Below, one piece after another: positions 1-7,858 of a DNA stretch of 64,000 nt. The notes under the pieces are model-generated. The model ran no database searches and was not told the origin of the DNA. It worked only from the letters and a program-made list of their open reading frames with translations. The position numbers were made by a program, and so were the translations under genes. Numbering within the stretch: the first letter of the stretch is position 1; every line of letters begins with the position of its first letter. The stretch comes from Alicyclobacillus shizuokensis NBRC 103103. GTDB taxonomy: Bacteria > Bacillota > Bacilli > Alicyclobacillales > Alicyclobacillaceae. Where the stretch lies: assembly GCF_001552255.1 (NCBI RefSeq), contig NZ_BCQV01000004.1, positions 99,492 to 163,491 of the forward strand, given 5' to 3'.

Positions 1-732
1 TTCTTTCACATGATGGCGACAGGCAGGCCGCTGGTTGTCTGGAAGGCCGCCGCCACGCTGGATGGTTACATCGCAGCCGCGTCCGGGCACAGCCGCTACG
101 TGACCGGCGCGGCCGCGCGGCAGGAGGTGCAGTGGCTGCGTTGGCGGATTCCGGCCATCGCCGTTGGGGTGCAGACCGTCCTGGCGGACGATCCGCAGCT
201 CACCATGCGCCTCCATTCGCAGTCGGGGGCGCGGCAGCCGCTGCGGGTGGTGTTTGATTCGAGGTTGCGGACGCCGCACAGCGCCAGGCTGCTGCGGGAG
301 CCGGGGCAAACCTTGATTTACACGACGGAGGCGGTTGCCGACGAGCGAGCGCAGCGGTTGACGGAGGCGGGCAAGGGGCGGATCGACATCGTGCGTCTGC
401 CGCCTCGGGCGGATGGCCGAGTGCCGTTGGCTGACGCCCTGGCCGACCTCGCCCGGCGCGGGTGCGACAGCGTCCTCGTCGAGGGCGGGCGCACCTTGGT
501 GAGCGCGCTGCTCCGCGAGCGGCTGATAGACCGGGTGGTGTACTACCTGGCGCCCAAGCTCCTGGGCGGGGGCATACCGGCCCTCGACGGCCTCGCGCCT
601 GTGCGGATGGAGGAGGCGGTGACGCTTGCCGACGTCCGCACAGAGGTGGTGGGCGGTGACATTCGCGTGGAAGGGCGTCTCGTTTATCCTGCGCGAGAGG
701 AGGAGAAACACGGTGTTCACCGGGTTGGTTGA
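1..732 (+). CDS. ribD: RibD, reductase domain (5' partial)
   Basis: C-terminal reductase half of the bifunctional riboflavin enzyme; it reduces the ribosylamino-pyrimidinone intermediate with NADPH in the cytosol. The reading frame is open to the left edge (FFH precedes the first ATG at 10), and full RibD proteins carry an N-terminal zinc deaminase domain that would lie outside the window, so I read this as a truncated view of a normal gene. The reductase signature GRPLVVWKAAATLDGYIA sits at the junction, followed by VLADDPQLTMR and VEGGRTLVSALL. It overlaps ribE by 20 bases, which suggests translational coupling. A stand-alone reductase starting at position 10 is possible but less likely. 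Confidence 0.9.
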   Translation, partial: FFHMMATGRPLVVWKAAATLDGYIAAASGHSRYVTGAAARQEVQWLRWRIPAIAVGVQTVLADDPQLTMRLHSQSGARQPLRVVFDSRLRTPHSARLLREPGQTLIYTTEAVADERAQRLTEAGKGRIDIVRLPPRADGRVPLADALADLARRGCDSVLVEGGRTLVSALLRERLIDRVVYYLAPKLLGGGIPALDGLAPVRMEEAVTLADVRTEVVGGDIRVEGRLVYPAREEEKHGVHRVG

Positions 733-1396
733 AGAGGTGGCGCGCGTGGTGGACATGGAGCCGCGGGCCGAGAGTGTGCGCATCCGGCTGGCGGCGGAAC
801 GGGTGTTGGAGGACGTGCGGCTGGGCGACAGCATCGCGGTCAACGGCGTCTGTCTGACGGTGGTGGCGTTTGACAGCCGCACGTTCACCGCGGACGCAGT
901 GAAGGAGACCCTGCGCCGCTCCAACCTGGGCCGCCTGCGCCCGGGCAGCCGCGTCAACGTGGAGCGGGCGCTGCGCGTGGGGGATCGCCTTGGCGGGCAC
1001 ATCGTCGCCGGCCATGTCGACGCGGTCGGCATCCTTGCCGCACGTGCGCGGGAGGGCGTGGCGACGGTGCTCACCATCTCCGCTCCACTGTCCGTCCTGC
1101 GTTATGTCGTGGAGAAGGGTTCCATCTGCGTCGACGGCGTCAGCCTGACGGTGATGGACGTGGACGACAAGGGGTTCCGCGTCTCCATCATCCCGCATAC
1201 GGGTGCCCACACGACGCTCTTGGATGCCAAGGTGGGCCAGGAGGTCAACCTGGAGGTGGACGTTCTGGCCAAGTACCTGGAAAAGCTGGCCGCCCCCCGC
1301 TTGGGCACTCCGTTGGCTGTGGGCGCCGAGACGGACGGATTGTCAGGAGACGCCGCTTTGGATTTGGGCTTCCTGCGTCAGCACGGGTACGCCTGA
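713..1396 (+). CDS. ribE: Riboflavin synthase alpha chain
   Basis: Converts two molecules of 6,7-dimethyl-8-ribityllumazine to riboflavin plus the pyrimidine substrate; acts as a trimer in the cytosol. The start is GTG at 713, giving MFTGLVEEVARV, the standard N-terminus, with the RBS AGAGGAGGAG at 696-705. The two tandem lumazine-binding barrels are visible: the first from residue 1, the second from about residue 94 (GGHIVAGHVDAVG). The length of 227 residues is normal. The gene overlaps ribD and is followed 38 bases later by ribBA. Confidence 0.95.
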   Translation: MFTGLVEEVARVVDMEPRAESVRIRLAAERVLEDVRLGDSIAVNGVCLTVVAFDSRTFTADAVKETLRRSNLGRLRPGSRVNVERALRVGDRLGGHIVAGHVDAVGILAARAREGVATVLTISAPLSVLRYVVEKGSICVDGVSLTVMDVDDKGFRVSIIPHTGAHTTLLDAKVGQEVNLEVDVLAKYLEKLAAPRLGTPLAVGAETDGLSGDAALDLGFLRQHGYA

Positions 1397-1434
1397 GGGC
1401 GTTGACCGGAACCTAGGGAAGGAAGGCGAACGCG

Positions 1435-2625
1435 ATGTTGAACTCGATTGAGGAGGCTGTCGCGGACCTGCGCGCCGGCCGCGTGGTCATCGTGGTCGAT
1501 GACGAGGACAGGGAGAACGAGGGCGATTTTGTGGCGCTCGGCGAGAAGGCCACGCCAGAGGTCATCAATTTCATGATCACGCACGGGCGCGGGCTCGTGT
1601 GTGTCCCAATAACCGCAGACCGGGCCCAACGGCTGGGGTTCCGCTCGATGGTGGAAGAGAACACCGACGCTTACGGCACCGCCTTCACCGTCTCCGTCGA
1701 CGAGGCGCGGACACACACCGGCATCTCCGCCTTCGAGCGGGCCCAGACGGTGGCGGCGCTGGTGCGCGCGGACGCGCGGCCCCAGGATTTTCGTCGCCCG
1801 GGGCACATCTTCCCGCTGATTGCCAAGGAGGGCGGCGTGCTGCGCCGCGCCGGGCACACCGAAGCCGCGGTCGATCTCGCCCGACTCGCCGGGGCGGAGC
1901 CGGTGGGCGTGATCTGCGAGATCCTGAACGAGGACGGTACCATGGCGCGCCTGCCGCAGCTGTTGGAACTGGCCGCCCGTCACGGTCTGAAGGTCATTTC
2001 GATTGCCGATTTGATAGCCTACCGCAAGCGGTCGGAAAAGCTCGTCGAGCGCCGCGCCAGCGCGAAACTGCCGACGGCTTACGGTGAGTTCCAAGCCGTG
2101 GTCTACACCAATCAACTGGACGACAAGGAGCACATCGCCTTGGTGATGGGCGAGATGGACGGGGAGCCGACGCTCGTGCGCGTGCACTCGGAGTGTCTGA
2201 CCGGCGACGCCTTTGCCTCGCTCAGGTGCGACTGCGGGCCGCAGCTGCACGCGGCCATGCAGCAGATTGCGGAGGAGGGCAAAGGGGTGCTCCTGTACCT
2301 GCGCCAGGAAGGCCGCGGGATTGGCCTGTTGAACAAGATCCGCGCCTACGCGCTGCAGGACGAGGGGGCGGACACGGTGGAGGCCAACCACCGCCTGGGT
2401 TTCGCCGACGACCTGCGCGATTACGGCATCGGGGCGCAGATTCTGCATGACCTGGGAGTGCGCCGGATGCGGCTTTTGACCAACAATCCGCGCAAGATCC
2501 GGGGCATTGAGGGTCACGGTCTGACGGTGGTGGAGCGGGTTCCGCTGGAAGTGGACCGCAACCCTTACAATGAACACTATCTGCAGACAAAACGCGAAAA
2601 GCTGGGGCATTTGTTGCACCTGTGA
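1435..2625 (+). CDS. ribBA: DHBP synthase / GTP cyclohydrolase II
   Basis: Bifunctional enzyme that makes both riboflavin precursors: 3,4-dihydroxy-2-butanone 4-phosphate from ribulose 5-phosphate, and the diaminopyrimidine from GTP. The N-terminal RibB domain (about 1-200) has the acidic loop [11 protein letters not shown] and [12 protein letters not shown]. The C-terminal RibA domain (about 205-396) has the zinc cysteines in [18 protein letters not shown] and the [12 protein letters not shown] loop. The fused arrangement and 396-residue length are typical of Bacilli. RBS GGAAGG lies before the ATG. It is the third gene of the rib operon. Confidence 0.96.
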   Translation: MLNSIEEAVADLRAGRVVIVVDDEDRENEGDFVALGEKATPEVINFMITHGRGLVCVPITADRAQRLGFRSMVEENTDAYGTAFTVSVDEARTHTGISAFERAQTVAALVRADARPQDFRRPGHIFPLIAKEGGVLRRAGHTEAAVDLARLAGAEPVGVICEILNEDGTMARLPQLLELAARHGLKVISIADLIAYRKRSEKLVERRASAKLPTAYGEFQAVVYTNQLDDKEHIALVMGEMDGEPTLVRVHSECLTGDAFASLRCDCGPQLHAAMQQIAEEGKGVLLYLRQEGRGIGLLNKIRAYALQDEGADTVEANHRLGFADDLRDYGIGAQILHDLGVRRMRLLTNNPRKIRGIEGHGLTVVERVPLEVDRNPYNEHYLQTKREKLGHLLHL

Positions 2626-2641
2626 GACGGGAGGAGCCAAC

Positions 2642-3115
2642 ATGAACATCCGCACGTACGAAGGTCACCTGACTGGAGAAGGACTGAAGTTTGGCGTTGT
2701 CATCAGCCGTTTCAACGAGTTTATCACAGAGCGCCTGCTCGGCGGCGCCCTTGATGCCTGGAAGCGGCACGGTGTGGGCGAGGAGGACGTGGAGGTGGCC
2801 TGGGTGCCGGGCGCCTTCGAGATCCCGTTCATCGCCAAGCAGCTCGCCCAGTCGGGACGCTACGACGCGGTTGTGGCCCTGGGTGCGGTTATCCGCGGGG
2901 CCACGCCGCACTTTGACTACGTGGCGGGAGAGGTGGCCAAGGGAGTGGCCCAGGTGTCGCTGCAGTCCGAGTGCCCGGTCATCTTTGGGGTGCTCACCAC
3001 CGACACGATTGAACAAGCGATTGAGCGAGCCGGCACCAAGGCCGGAAATAAAGGCTGGGACGCGGCCGTGTCGGCCATAGAAATGGCCAACCTGACCCGC
3101 ACCCTGCGTGGTTGA
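2642..3115 (+). CDS. ribH: Lumazine synthase
   Basis: Condenses the two RibBA-derived precursors into 6,7-dimethyl-8-ribityllumazine; forms icosahedral shells around RibE in Bacilli. The start is ATG 2642 ([10 protein letters not shown]) behind GGGAGGAG; the in-frame codons upstream back to 2570 belong to the ribBA tail. Family motifs [13 protein letters not shown] and [20 protein letters not shown] are present, the latter with the catalytic His. At 157 residues the length is normal. It is the last gene of the rib operon; no FMN riboswitch can be judged because the operon start is outside the window. Confidence 0.96.
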   Translation: MNIRTYEGHLTGEGLKFGVVISRFNEFITERLLGGALDAWKRHGVGEEDVEVAWVPGAFEIPFIAKQLAQSGRYDAVVALGAVIRGATPHFDYVAGEVAKGVAQVSLQSECPVIFGVLTTDTIEQAIERAGTKAGNKGWDAAVSAIEMANLTRTLRG

Positions 3116-3166
3116 TGGTGCTGGCAACCGGAGTTCTGCGATGGGTCAAAACAAAATGGAAAGTGA

Positions 3167-3195
3167 TTGATACTATTCCTCTCATAGTCTAAACT
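3167..3195 (+). promoter_or_regulatory. Sigma-A promoter for chemoreceptor gene
   Basis: TTGATA at 3167-3172 and TAAACT at 3190-3195 are separated by 17 bases in the gap after ribH. This predicts a transcript starting near 3202 for the gene at 3236, separate from the rib operon. Confidence 0.6.
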
Positions 3196-3235
3196 ACATA
3201 CTAGTCGCACTCATAAGAGTTCGGGAGGAACGCGG

Positions 3236-4054
3236 ATGTCAGCGAAACTGGACGCGATTGTGGCGTGTCTGGATGTGATTCGGCAGACGTACCCGGAGGA
3301 CGCCAGTCTCATTGTGTTTGACACTGAAAAGGTGGTCACGCAGATCCCTGGGGAACATATTAAACCGGAGTTCGACGTTGGCACTCCCATTACGGAGATG
3401 GAGAATACGGTGACGGCGAAGGCGATGCGCTTGGGACAGACGCTGTGTGAGGAGCGGGACGCCATCATGGTCACCGGTGTTCCGTACGTAGCTACGGCCG
3501 TGCCCATCTTTGAGGACGGTCAAGTGGTCGGCTGCGTCACCGCCCTCGTCAGCCAGGGACGGTTGGCCGCACTGCGCGATGGTGCCAGTGAGCTCTCGGC
3601 ATTGGTGCAAGAAATGTCCGCGAACGCCGATGAAATCGCCCAGGCTTCGGCCCGGATGGCGGAGTTTGTGCAAGGCATGGCGGCCCATGCCGGCACCGTG
3701 TCGGAGAACATCGACAAAATCCACTCCGTGCTCGACTTCGTCAAGAGCGTGGCGACGCAGTCACATATGCTTGGGCTCAACGCCGCGATTGAAGCGGCAC
3801 GAGCGGGAGAAGCCGGGCGGGGGTTCTCGGTGGTGGCGGGGGAAATCCGCAAGATGGCGGAACAGAGTAAGCAGGCGGTGCAGGACATCCAGCAGCAGCT
3901 TGAGGTCGTCCTGGAAGCGGTGAGCCGCATGGACGAGGCCATTCGCACGATGAGCGGGGCCACCCAGGAGCATAACGCCAACATTGAAGAGTTGAACTCG
4001 GAGTTCGCCCATGTCGCGGCGACGGCCGAAAAACTGGCCAAGGCAGCAGGTTGA
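3236..4054 (+). CDS. Soluble methyl-accepting chemotaxis-type protein
   Basis: Cytoplasmic chemoreceptor-like protein of 272 residues. Residues 1-115 form a small sensor region with no membrane segment, and residues from about 120 onward are a long coiled coil with the MCP signalling hairpin tip around LGLNAAIEAARAGEAGRGF and VVAGEIRKMAEQS. The layout matches short soluble Firmicute MCPs such as B. subtilis YfmS. The sensory input is unknown: the N-terminal part (CGxxTALVS-type end, FEDGQVVGC) looks like a small PAS/GAF-like fold but I cannot assign a ligand. It has its own promoter and a good RBS (GGGAGG), and no chemotaxis genes lie nearby. Confidence 0.85.
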   Translation: MSAKLDAIVACLDVIRQTYPEDASLIVFDTEKVVTQIPGEHIKPEFDVGTPITEMENTVTAKAMRLGQTLCEERDAIMVTGVPYVATAVPIFEDGQVVGCVTALVSQGRLAALRDGASELSALVQEMSANADEIAQASARMAEFVQGMAAHAGTVSENIDKIHSVLDFVKSVATQSHMLGLNAAIEAARAGEAGRGFSVVAGEIRKMAEQSKQAVQDIQQQLEVVLEAVSRMDEAIRTMSGATQEHNANIEELNSEFAHVAATAEKLAKAAG

Positions 4055-4134
4055 CCAACTAACCGTTTACCTGAACTGGCCCGAATGAGGCGCGGGAGCG
4101 TTATTGTGTTCCGCGCATCCGCCGCACGGGACAA

Positions 4135-4214
4135 GGTGGCACCGGGGAGGCTCCCGCATCAGGAAAGAAGACACCCAGCCCGCGTCCGCTGTTGGTCGAC
4201 AGCGGGGTGCCACC
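4135..4214 (+). ncRNA. Candidate three-way-junction leader RNA
   Basis: A perfect 9-bp stem, GGTGGCACC (4135-4143) with GGTGCCACC (4206-4214), encloses an 80-base domain. Inside are a small GC helix around CGGGGAGGCTCCCG (4143-4156) and a 7-bp hairpin CCGCTGT (4186-4192) with ACAGCGG (4199-4205), loop TGGTCG. It lies between the chemoreceptor stop and galT. The 5' strand resembles a T-box core (GGTGGCACC), but there is no stem I or specifier loop, so I do not call it a T-box. I recognise no known riboswitch class. Confidence 0.4.
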
Positions 4215-4274
4215 ATAAATCAGGAAAAGAGCCTGGAGGTTTTCCGTCTCGCCCTCTGGCTGGAGTGGCGGATT

Positions 4275-4283
4275 TGTTATACT
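4275..4283 (+). promoter_or_regulatory. Extended -10 promoter of gal operon
   Basis: TGTTATACT (TG at 4275-4276, -10 TATACT at 4278-4283) is an extended -10 element; the -35 region is weak. Predicted start near 4290, giving a leader of about 137 bases before galT. Confidence 0.5.
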
Positions 4284-4372
4284 GGTCTCGTGGCCCGAGG
4301 TGAGGGTCATGCCACAGGGGGGGCGGTACCTGTCCAACAGGGATCGGTGGGCCCCATAGGGACTCGAGACCA
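4283..4372 (+). repeat. Inverted repeat in gal leader region
   Basis: TGGTCTCG (4283-4290) and CGAGACCA (4365-4372) are perfect 8-base inverted arms enclosing further pairable segments (GTGGC/GCCAC, CCTGT/ACAGG, GGGG/CCCC). The left arm overlaps the predicted -10 and start site, so the pair could be a DNA operator or, if transcription starts earlier, an RNA element. Confidence 0.4.
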
Positions 4373-4426
4373 CATGGCAGAATTATCAGTAATTTATTGC
4401 ATCCTGACAGCGATGAGGTGAGACGG

Positions 4427-5404
4427 TTGGCTGAATTGAGGTACAATCCGCTTCTCGGCGACTGGACGATGGTCGCTTCCAATCGCCAGAAGCGGCCCGA
4501 CATGCCGAAGGACTACTGCCCCTTTTGCCCCGGATCTGGCAAGGTTCCCGAGCACTACGAGGTGCTTGTCTACGACAACGATTTTCCCGCCCTGTCGCCC
4601 AATCCTCCGCATCCCGACGACGTGGCGACGCCGTTGTACCAGGTGGCTGAAGCCTACGGCAAGTGCGAGGTGGTGCTGTATTCGCCAGAGCACACGACCA
4701 CCCTGCCGCAGTTGTCCATCCCCCACATCCGCAAACTGGTGGATTTGTGGATTGACCGCTTCTCGGTGTTGGGTGAAGATCCGCGCCACCAATACGTGCT
4801 CATCTTCGAGAACCGCGGCCCCGAGGTGGGCGTGACGATGCCGCACCCACACGGCCAGATCTACGCCTATCCCTACGTGCCGCAGAAACTGCGCGTCGAA
4901 CTGGAATCCTGCCGCAACCATCACGCTGCCACGGGCCATTGCTTGATCTGCGATATCAACCAGGAGGAGCTTCGCTTCGAGCAGCGCGTCGTCGCGGAGA
5001 ACGATTCGTTCGTCGCCTTCATTCCGTTTTTTACCGATTATCCATATGGGGTGTTCATCAGCAGCCGTGCCCACAAATCGGCGATCACCGATTTGGACGA
5101 CGCGGAACGAGACGATTTGGCCGCCATCCTGAAACGGGTGACAGCCGGCATGGACGCGTTGTTTGATCGAGAATTTCCGTACATGATGGTGATGCACCAG
5201 CGCCCGGTCCATGACCGGGACGCGGTGGCCTATTACCACTTCCACATTGAGTTCTACCCGCCGCTCAGGGACCGGAACAAGATCAAGTATTTGGCGTCCT
5301 CCGAAACCGGGGCGTGGGCGCCCTGCAACCCGACCGCGGTCGAAGAGACGGCGCCCAGATTGCGGGCGGCCATCGAGCAGGCGCGAAGGGGGAGTCGTGC
5401 ATGA
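4427..5404 (+). CDS. galT: Galactose-1-phosphate uridylyltransferase
   Basis: Leloir pathway enzyme exchanging galactose 1-phosphate for the glucose 1-phosphate of UDP-glucose. TTG at 4427 (LAELRYNPLLGDW) is chosen because GAGGTGA lies 5 bases upstream; an in-frame TTG at 4397 lacks a site. The N-terminal half carries the zinc-site CPFCPG (about residue 30), and the active-site HPHGQIYAYPYVP holds the uridylylated His; the C-terminal half carries FHIEFYPPLR. Length 325 residues is typical of the class I GalT. Its stop overlaps the galK start (ATGA). Confidence 0.95.
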   Translation: MAELRYNPLLGDWTMVASNRQKRPDMPKDYCPFCPGSGKVPEHYEVLVYDNDFPALSPNPPHPDDVATPLYQVAEAYGKCEVVLYSPEHTTTLPQLSIPHIRKLVDLWIDRFSVLGEDPRHQYVLIFENRGPEVGVTMPHPHGQIYAYPYVPQKLRVELESCRNHHAATGHCLICDINQEELRFEQRVVAENDSFVAFIPFFTDYPYGVFISSRAHKSAITDLDDAERDDLAAILKRVTAGMDALFDREFPYMMVMHQRPVHDRDAVAYYHFHIEFYPPLRDRNKIKYLASSETGAWAPCNPTAVEETAPRLRAAIEQARRGSRA

Positions 5405-6621
5405 CGGATCTGCGCGAGGCTTATCGGGCGTTTCTGAGCTTTTCTCCGGGGGCGGAGGGGTCATCCGCCCGTGCGGGTGTGCGCGTCTTCTTTGCGCCCG
5501 GTCGGGTCAATCTCATCGGCGAGCACATTGACTACAACGGCGGCCGGGTCTTTCCGGCGGCGCTGACGATGGGCACATGGCTGTTCGTGCGCCAGCGCGA
5601 CGACGGGGTATTCCGGTTTGCCTCCAGTGCCTTTCCGAACACCGTGGAGCTCCGCGGCAGCGCGAAAGACTGGGTGTACCGCCCGGAGGACGACTTTGCC
5701 AACTACCCCAAGGGTGTATTATGGGTGATGGCTCAGCGGGGGCTCGCTCTGGCGGGCGGGGACTTCTACCTGCACGGCAATCTGCCGTACGGGGCCGGGT
5801 TGTCCAGCTCCGCTTCGGTCGAGGTGGCGACGGCGGTGGCCGTGCGCGATCTGCTGCAGGCGCAGCTTCCGGTCACGGATATCGCGAAACTGACGCAGCG
5901 GGCGGAGAACGAGTTCGTCGGCGTCAACTGCGGCATCATGGATCAGTTTGCCGTCGCGGCCGGTGAGGCGGACACCGCAATTGCGCTCAACTGCGCCACC
6001 CTCGATTATGAGTTGGTCCCGGCGCGGATGGAGGGGTGCCGCTTGGTCATCGCCAATACCAACCAGCGACGCGGGCTGGCCGACTCCAAGTACAACGAAC
6101 GCCGTGCCGAGTGTGAGCGGGCGCTGGCCCAGGTGCAGGCGGTGCACCCGCTGGTCCGGCATTTGGCCGACATCCCGGCCGACCGCTGGGACGAGTTCGC
6201 CCCGCTCATCCAGGACGCCACGCTGCTGCGCCGGGCGCGCCACGTGGTGAGCGAGAACGGGCGCGTGAGCGCGGCCATCGCGGCGCTGCGCGGCGGCCGC
6301 TTGACCGAGTTCGGCCGCCTGCTCAACGCGTCGCACGAATCCCTGCGCGATGACTACGAGGTGACCGGTCAGGCGCTCGACGCGCTGGCGGAAGCCGCCT
6401 GGTCCGCCCCTGGCTGCCTGGGATCCCGGATGACCGGGGCCGGCTTCGGCGGCTGTACGGTCAGCTTGGTCGCGGACGACCAAGTCGAGGCGTTCCAGGC
6501 GCACGTGCGAGCGCGATACACAGAGGCGACCGGGCTCACCCCGTCGTTTTACGTGACGGACATCGGGCCTGGCGCCCGCGAGGTCACCGAGGAGGTAGAA
6601 GCCGCATGTCCATCTTGGTAA
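5401..6621 (+). CDS. galK: Galactokinase
   Basis: Phosphorylates galactose at C1 with ATP; first intracellular step of the Leloir pathway. GHMP kinase family: the galactokinase signature FAPGRVNLIGEHIDYNGG is at residues 31-48, the ATP loop GAGLSSSASVEVA near 137, and the third motif GAGFGGCTVS near the C-terminus. ATG 5401 overlaps the galT stop and has an AAGGGGGAG site. The 406-residue length fits. Middle gene of galT-galK-galE. Confidence 0.96.
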   Translation: MTDLREAYRAFLSFSPGAEGSSARAGVRVFFAPGRVNLIGEHIDYNGGRVFPAALTMGTWLFVRQRDDGVFRFASSAFPNTVELRGSAKDWVYRPEDDFANYPKGVLWVMAQRGLALAGGDFYLHGNLPYGAGLSSSASVEVATAVAVRDLLQAQLPVTDIAKLTQRAENEFVGVNCGIMDQFAVAAGEADTAIALNCATLDYELVPARMEGCRLVIANTNQRRGLADSKYNERRAECERALAQVQAVHPLVRHLADIPADRWDEFAPLIQDATLLRRARHVVSENGRVSAAIAALRGGRLTEFGRLLNASHESLRDDYEVTGQALDALAEAAWSAPGCLGSRMTGAGFGGCTVSLVADDQVEAFQAHVRARYTEATGLTPSFYVTDIGPGAREVTEEVEAACPSW

Positions 6622-7607
6622 CGGGGGGCGCCGGGTATATCGGCAGTCATACGGTGGCCGAGTTGTTGGCGCACGGGGAAGAGGTCGTGGTCGTGGACAA
6701 CCTGGGCACAGGCCACGCGGCATCGGTGCTCGGGGCGCCCTTCTATGAGGCCGACATTCGCGATCACGACCGGATCGTCCACATTCTGCGCGAGCACGCG
6801 GTCGACACGGTGGTCCACTTCGCCGCCAACTCGCTGGTCGGCGAGAGCGTCAAAAATCCACTCAAGTACTATGAGAACAACGTGGCGGCGACGGCTCGGT
6901 TGTTGGGCGCCATGCTGGACGCCAACGTCAAGCGTATCGTCTTCTCGTCGACCGCCGCGGTCTACGGGGAGCCCGAGCGAACGCCCATCCGCGAAGACGA
7001 CGCCACCGTCCCGACCAACCCCTACGGGGAGACGAAGTTGGCGATTGAGCGGATGTTCCATTGGTGCCGGGAGGCGTACGGGCTGTCGTCCATCAGCCTG
7101 CGCTACTTCAACGCCGCCGGGGCCCACCCGACGCTGCCGATTGGTGAGCATCACAATCCGGAAACACACTTGATTCCTATCATCCTGCAGGCGGCCCTCG
7201 GTCAGCGTCCGGAAGTGTCCATCTTCGGGGACGATTACCCGACGGTGGACGGGACTTGCGTTCGCGACTACATCCACGTGATGGACCTGGCCTCGGCCCA
7301 TCGTCTGGCCGTGGAGCGGCTGCGTCGGTTGGAAAAGTCTGGGGAGACCGCGGCGGAGGCGTTCAACCTGGGCAACGGCGAGGGCTTTTCCGTGAAACAG
7401 GTGATTGACGTGGCCCGCGAGGTGACCGGGTGCGCCATCCCGGCTGTGGTCGGCCCGCGCCGCGCGGGCGATCCGGCCGTCCTTGTGGCCTCCTCCGACA
7501 AAGCGCGCGAGGTGTTGGGATGGCGACCCGAGCGGGCGGACCTGCGCGAGATTGTGGATTCGGCCTGGCGCTGGCACCGTTCCCATCCCCATGGCTATGA
7601 GCGGTGA
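6606..7607 (+). CDS. galE: UDP-glucose 4-epimerase
   Basis: Interconverts UDP-galactose and UDP-glucose using tightly bound NAD. An extended SDR protein of 333 residues: the NAD motif GGAGYIGS is at residues 7-14, and the catalytic Ser-Tyr-Lys is seen in FSSTAAVYGEP and NPYGETK. Start ATG 6606 overlaps the galK tail by 16 bases and has GGAGG upstream. It completes the Leloir pathway and also supplies UDP-galactose for surface polymers. Confidence 0.96.
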   Translation: MSILVTGGAGYIGSHTVAELLAHGEEVVVVDNLGTGHAASVLGAPFYEADIRDHDRIVHILREHAVDTVVHFAANSLVGESVKNPLKYYENNVAATARLLGAMLDANVKRIVFSSTAAVYGEPERTPIREDDATVPTNPYGETKLAIERMFHWCREAYGLSSISLRYFNAAGAHPTLPIGEHHNPETHLIPIILQAALGQRPEVSIFGDDYPTVDGTCVRDYIHVMDLASAHRLAVERLRRLEKSGETAAEAFNLGNGEGFSVKQVIDVAREVTGCAIPAVVGPRRAGDPAVLVASSDKAREVLGWRPERADLREIVDSAWRWHRSHPHGYER

Positions 7608-7641
7608 AAATCGTGATTCAGCAACAAAGGGTTGTAGTGTG

Positions 7642-7672
7642 CGGGAGCCGAGTCGGCTCCCGTAGTTGTTTG
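7642..7672 (+). terminator. Terminator of gal operon
   Basis: CGGGAGCCG (7642-7650), loop AGT, CGGCTCCCG (7654-7662) form a perfect 9-bp hairpin followed by a modestly T-rich tail. Confidence 0.65.
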
Positions 7673-7858
7673 GATCGGAAATAATACAATCTTTTTTCAT
7701 TGGCACAAAAATTGCGTGACTCGCAAATCGTTTAGAGAAGGCCTAAGATAGATTTCAACAGGGGAGAAACGGGTACTCTGACGTGACTTACCACTGTCTC
7801 GTAATGAATGTTCAAGATCGGCATCTCTTGAAGTAAGCAAGGAAGAGGAGGGACGTTC

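Noticed and set aside
200..1210. Long minus-strand frame opposite ribD-ribE
   Set aside because: It is low in hydrophobic order, rich in Arg/Pro/His, and lies opposite two clear genes; a high-GC shadow.
4135..4160. T-box core (GGTGGCACC) upstream of galT
   Set aside because: There is no stem I, AGTA bulge, specifier loop or T-run terminator, and a gal operon is not a T-box target.
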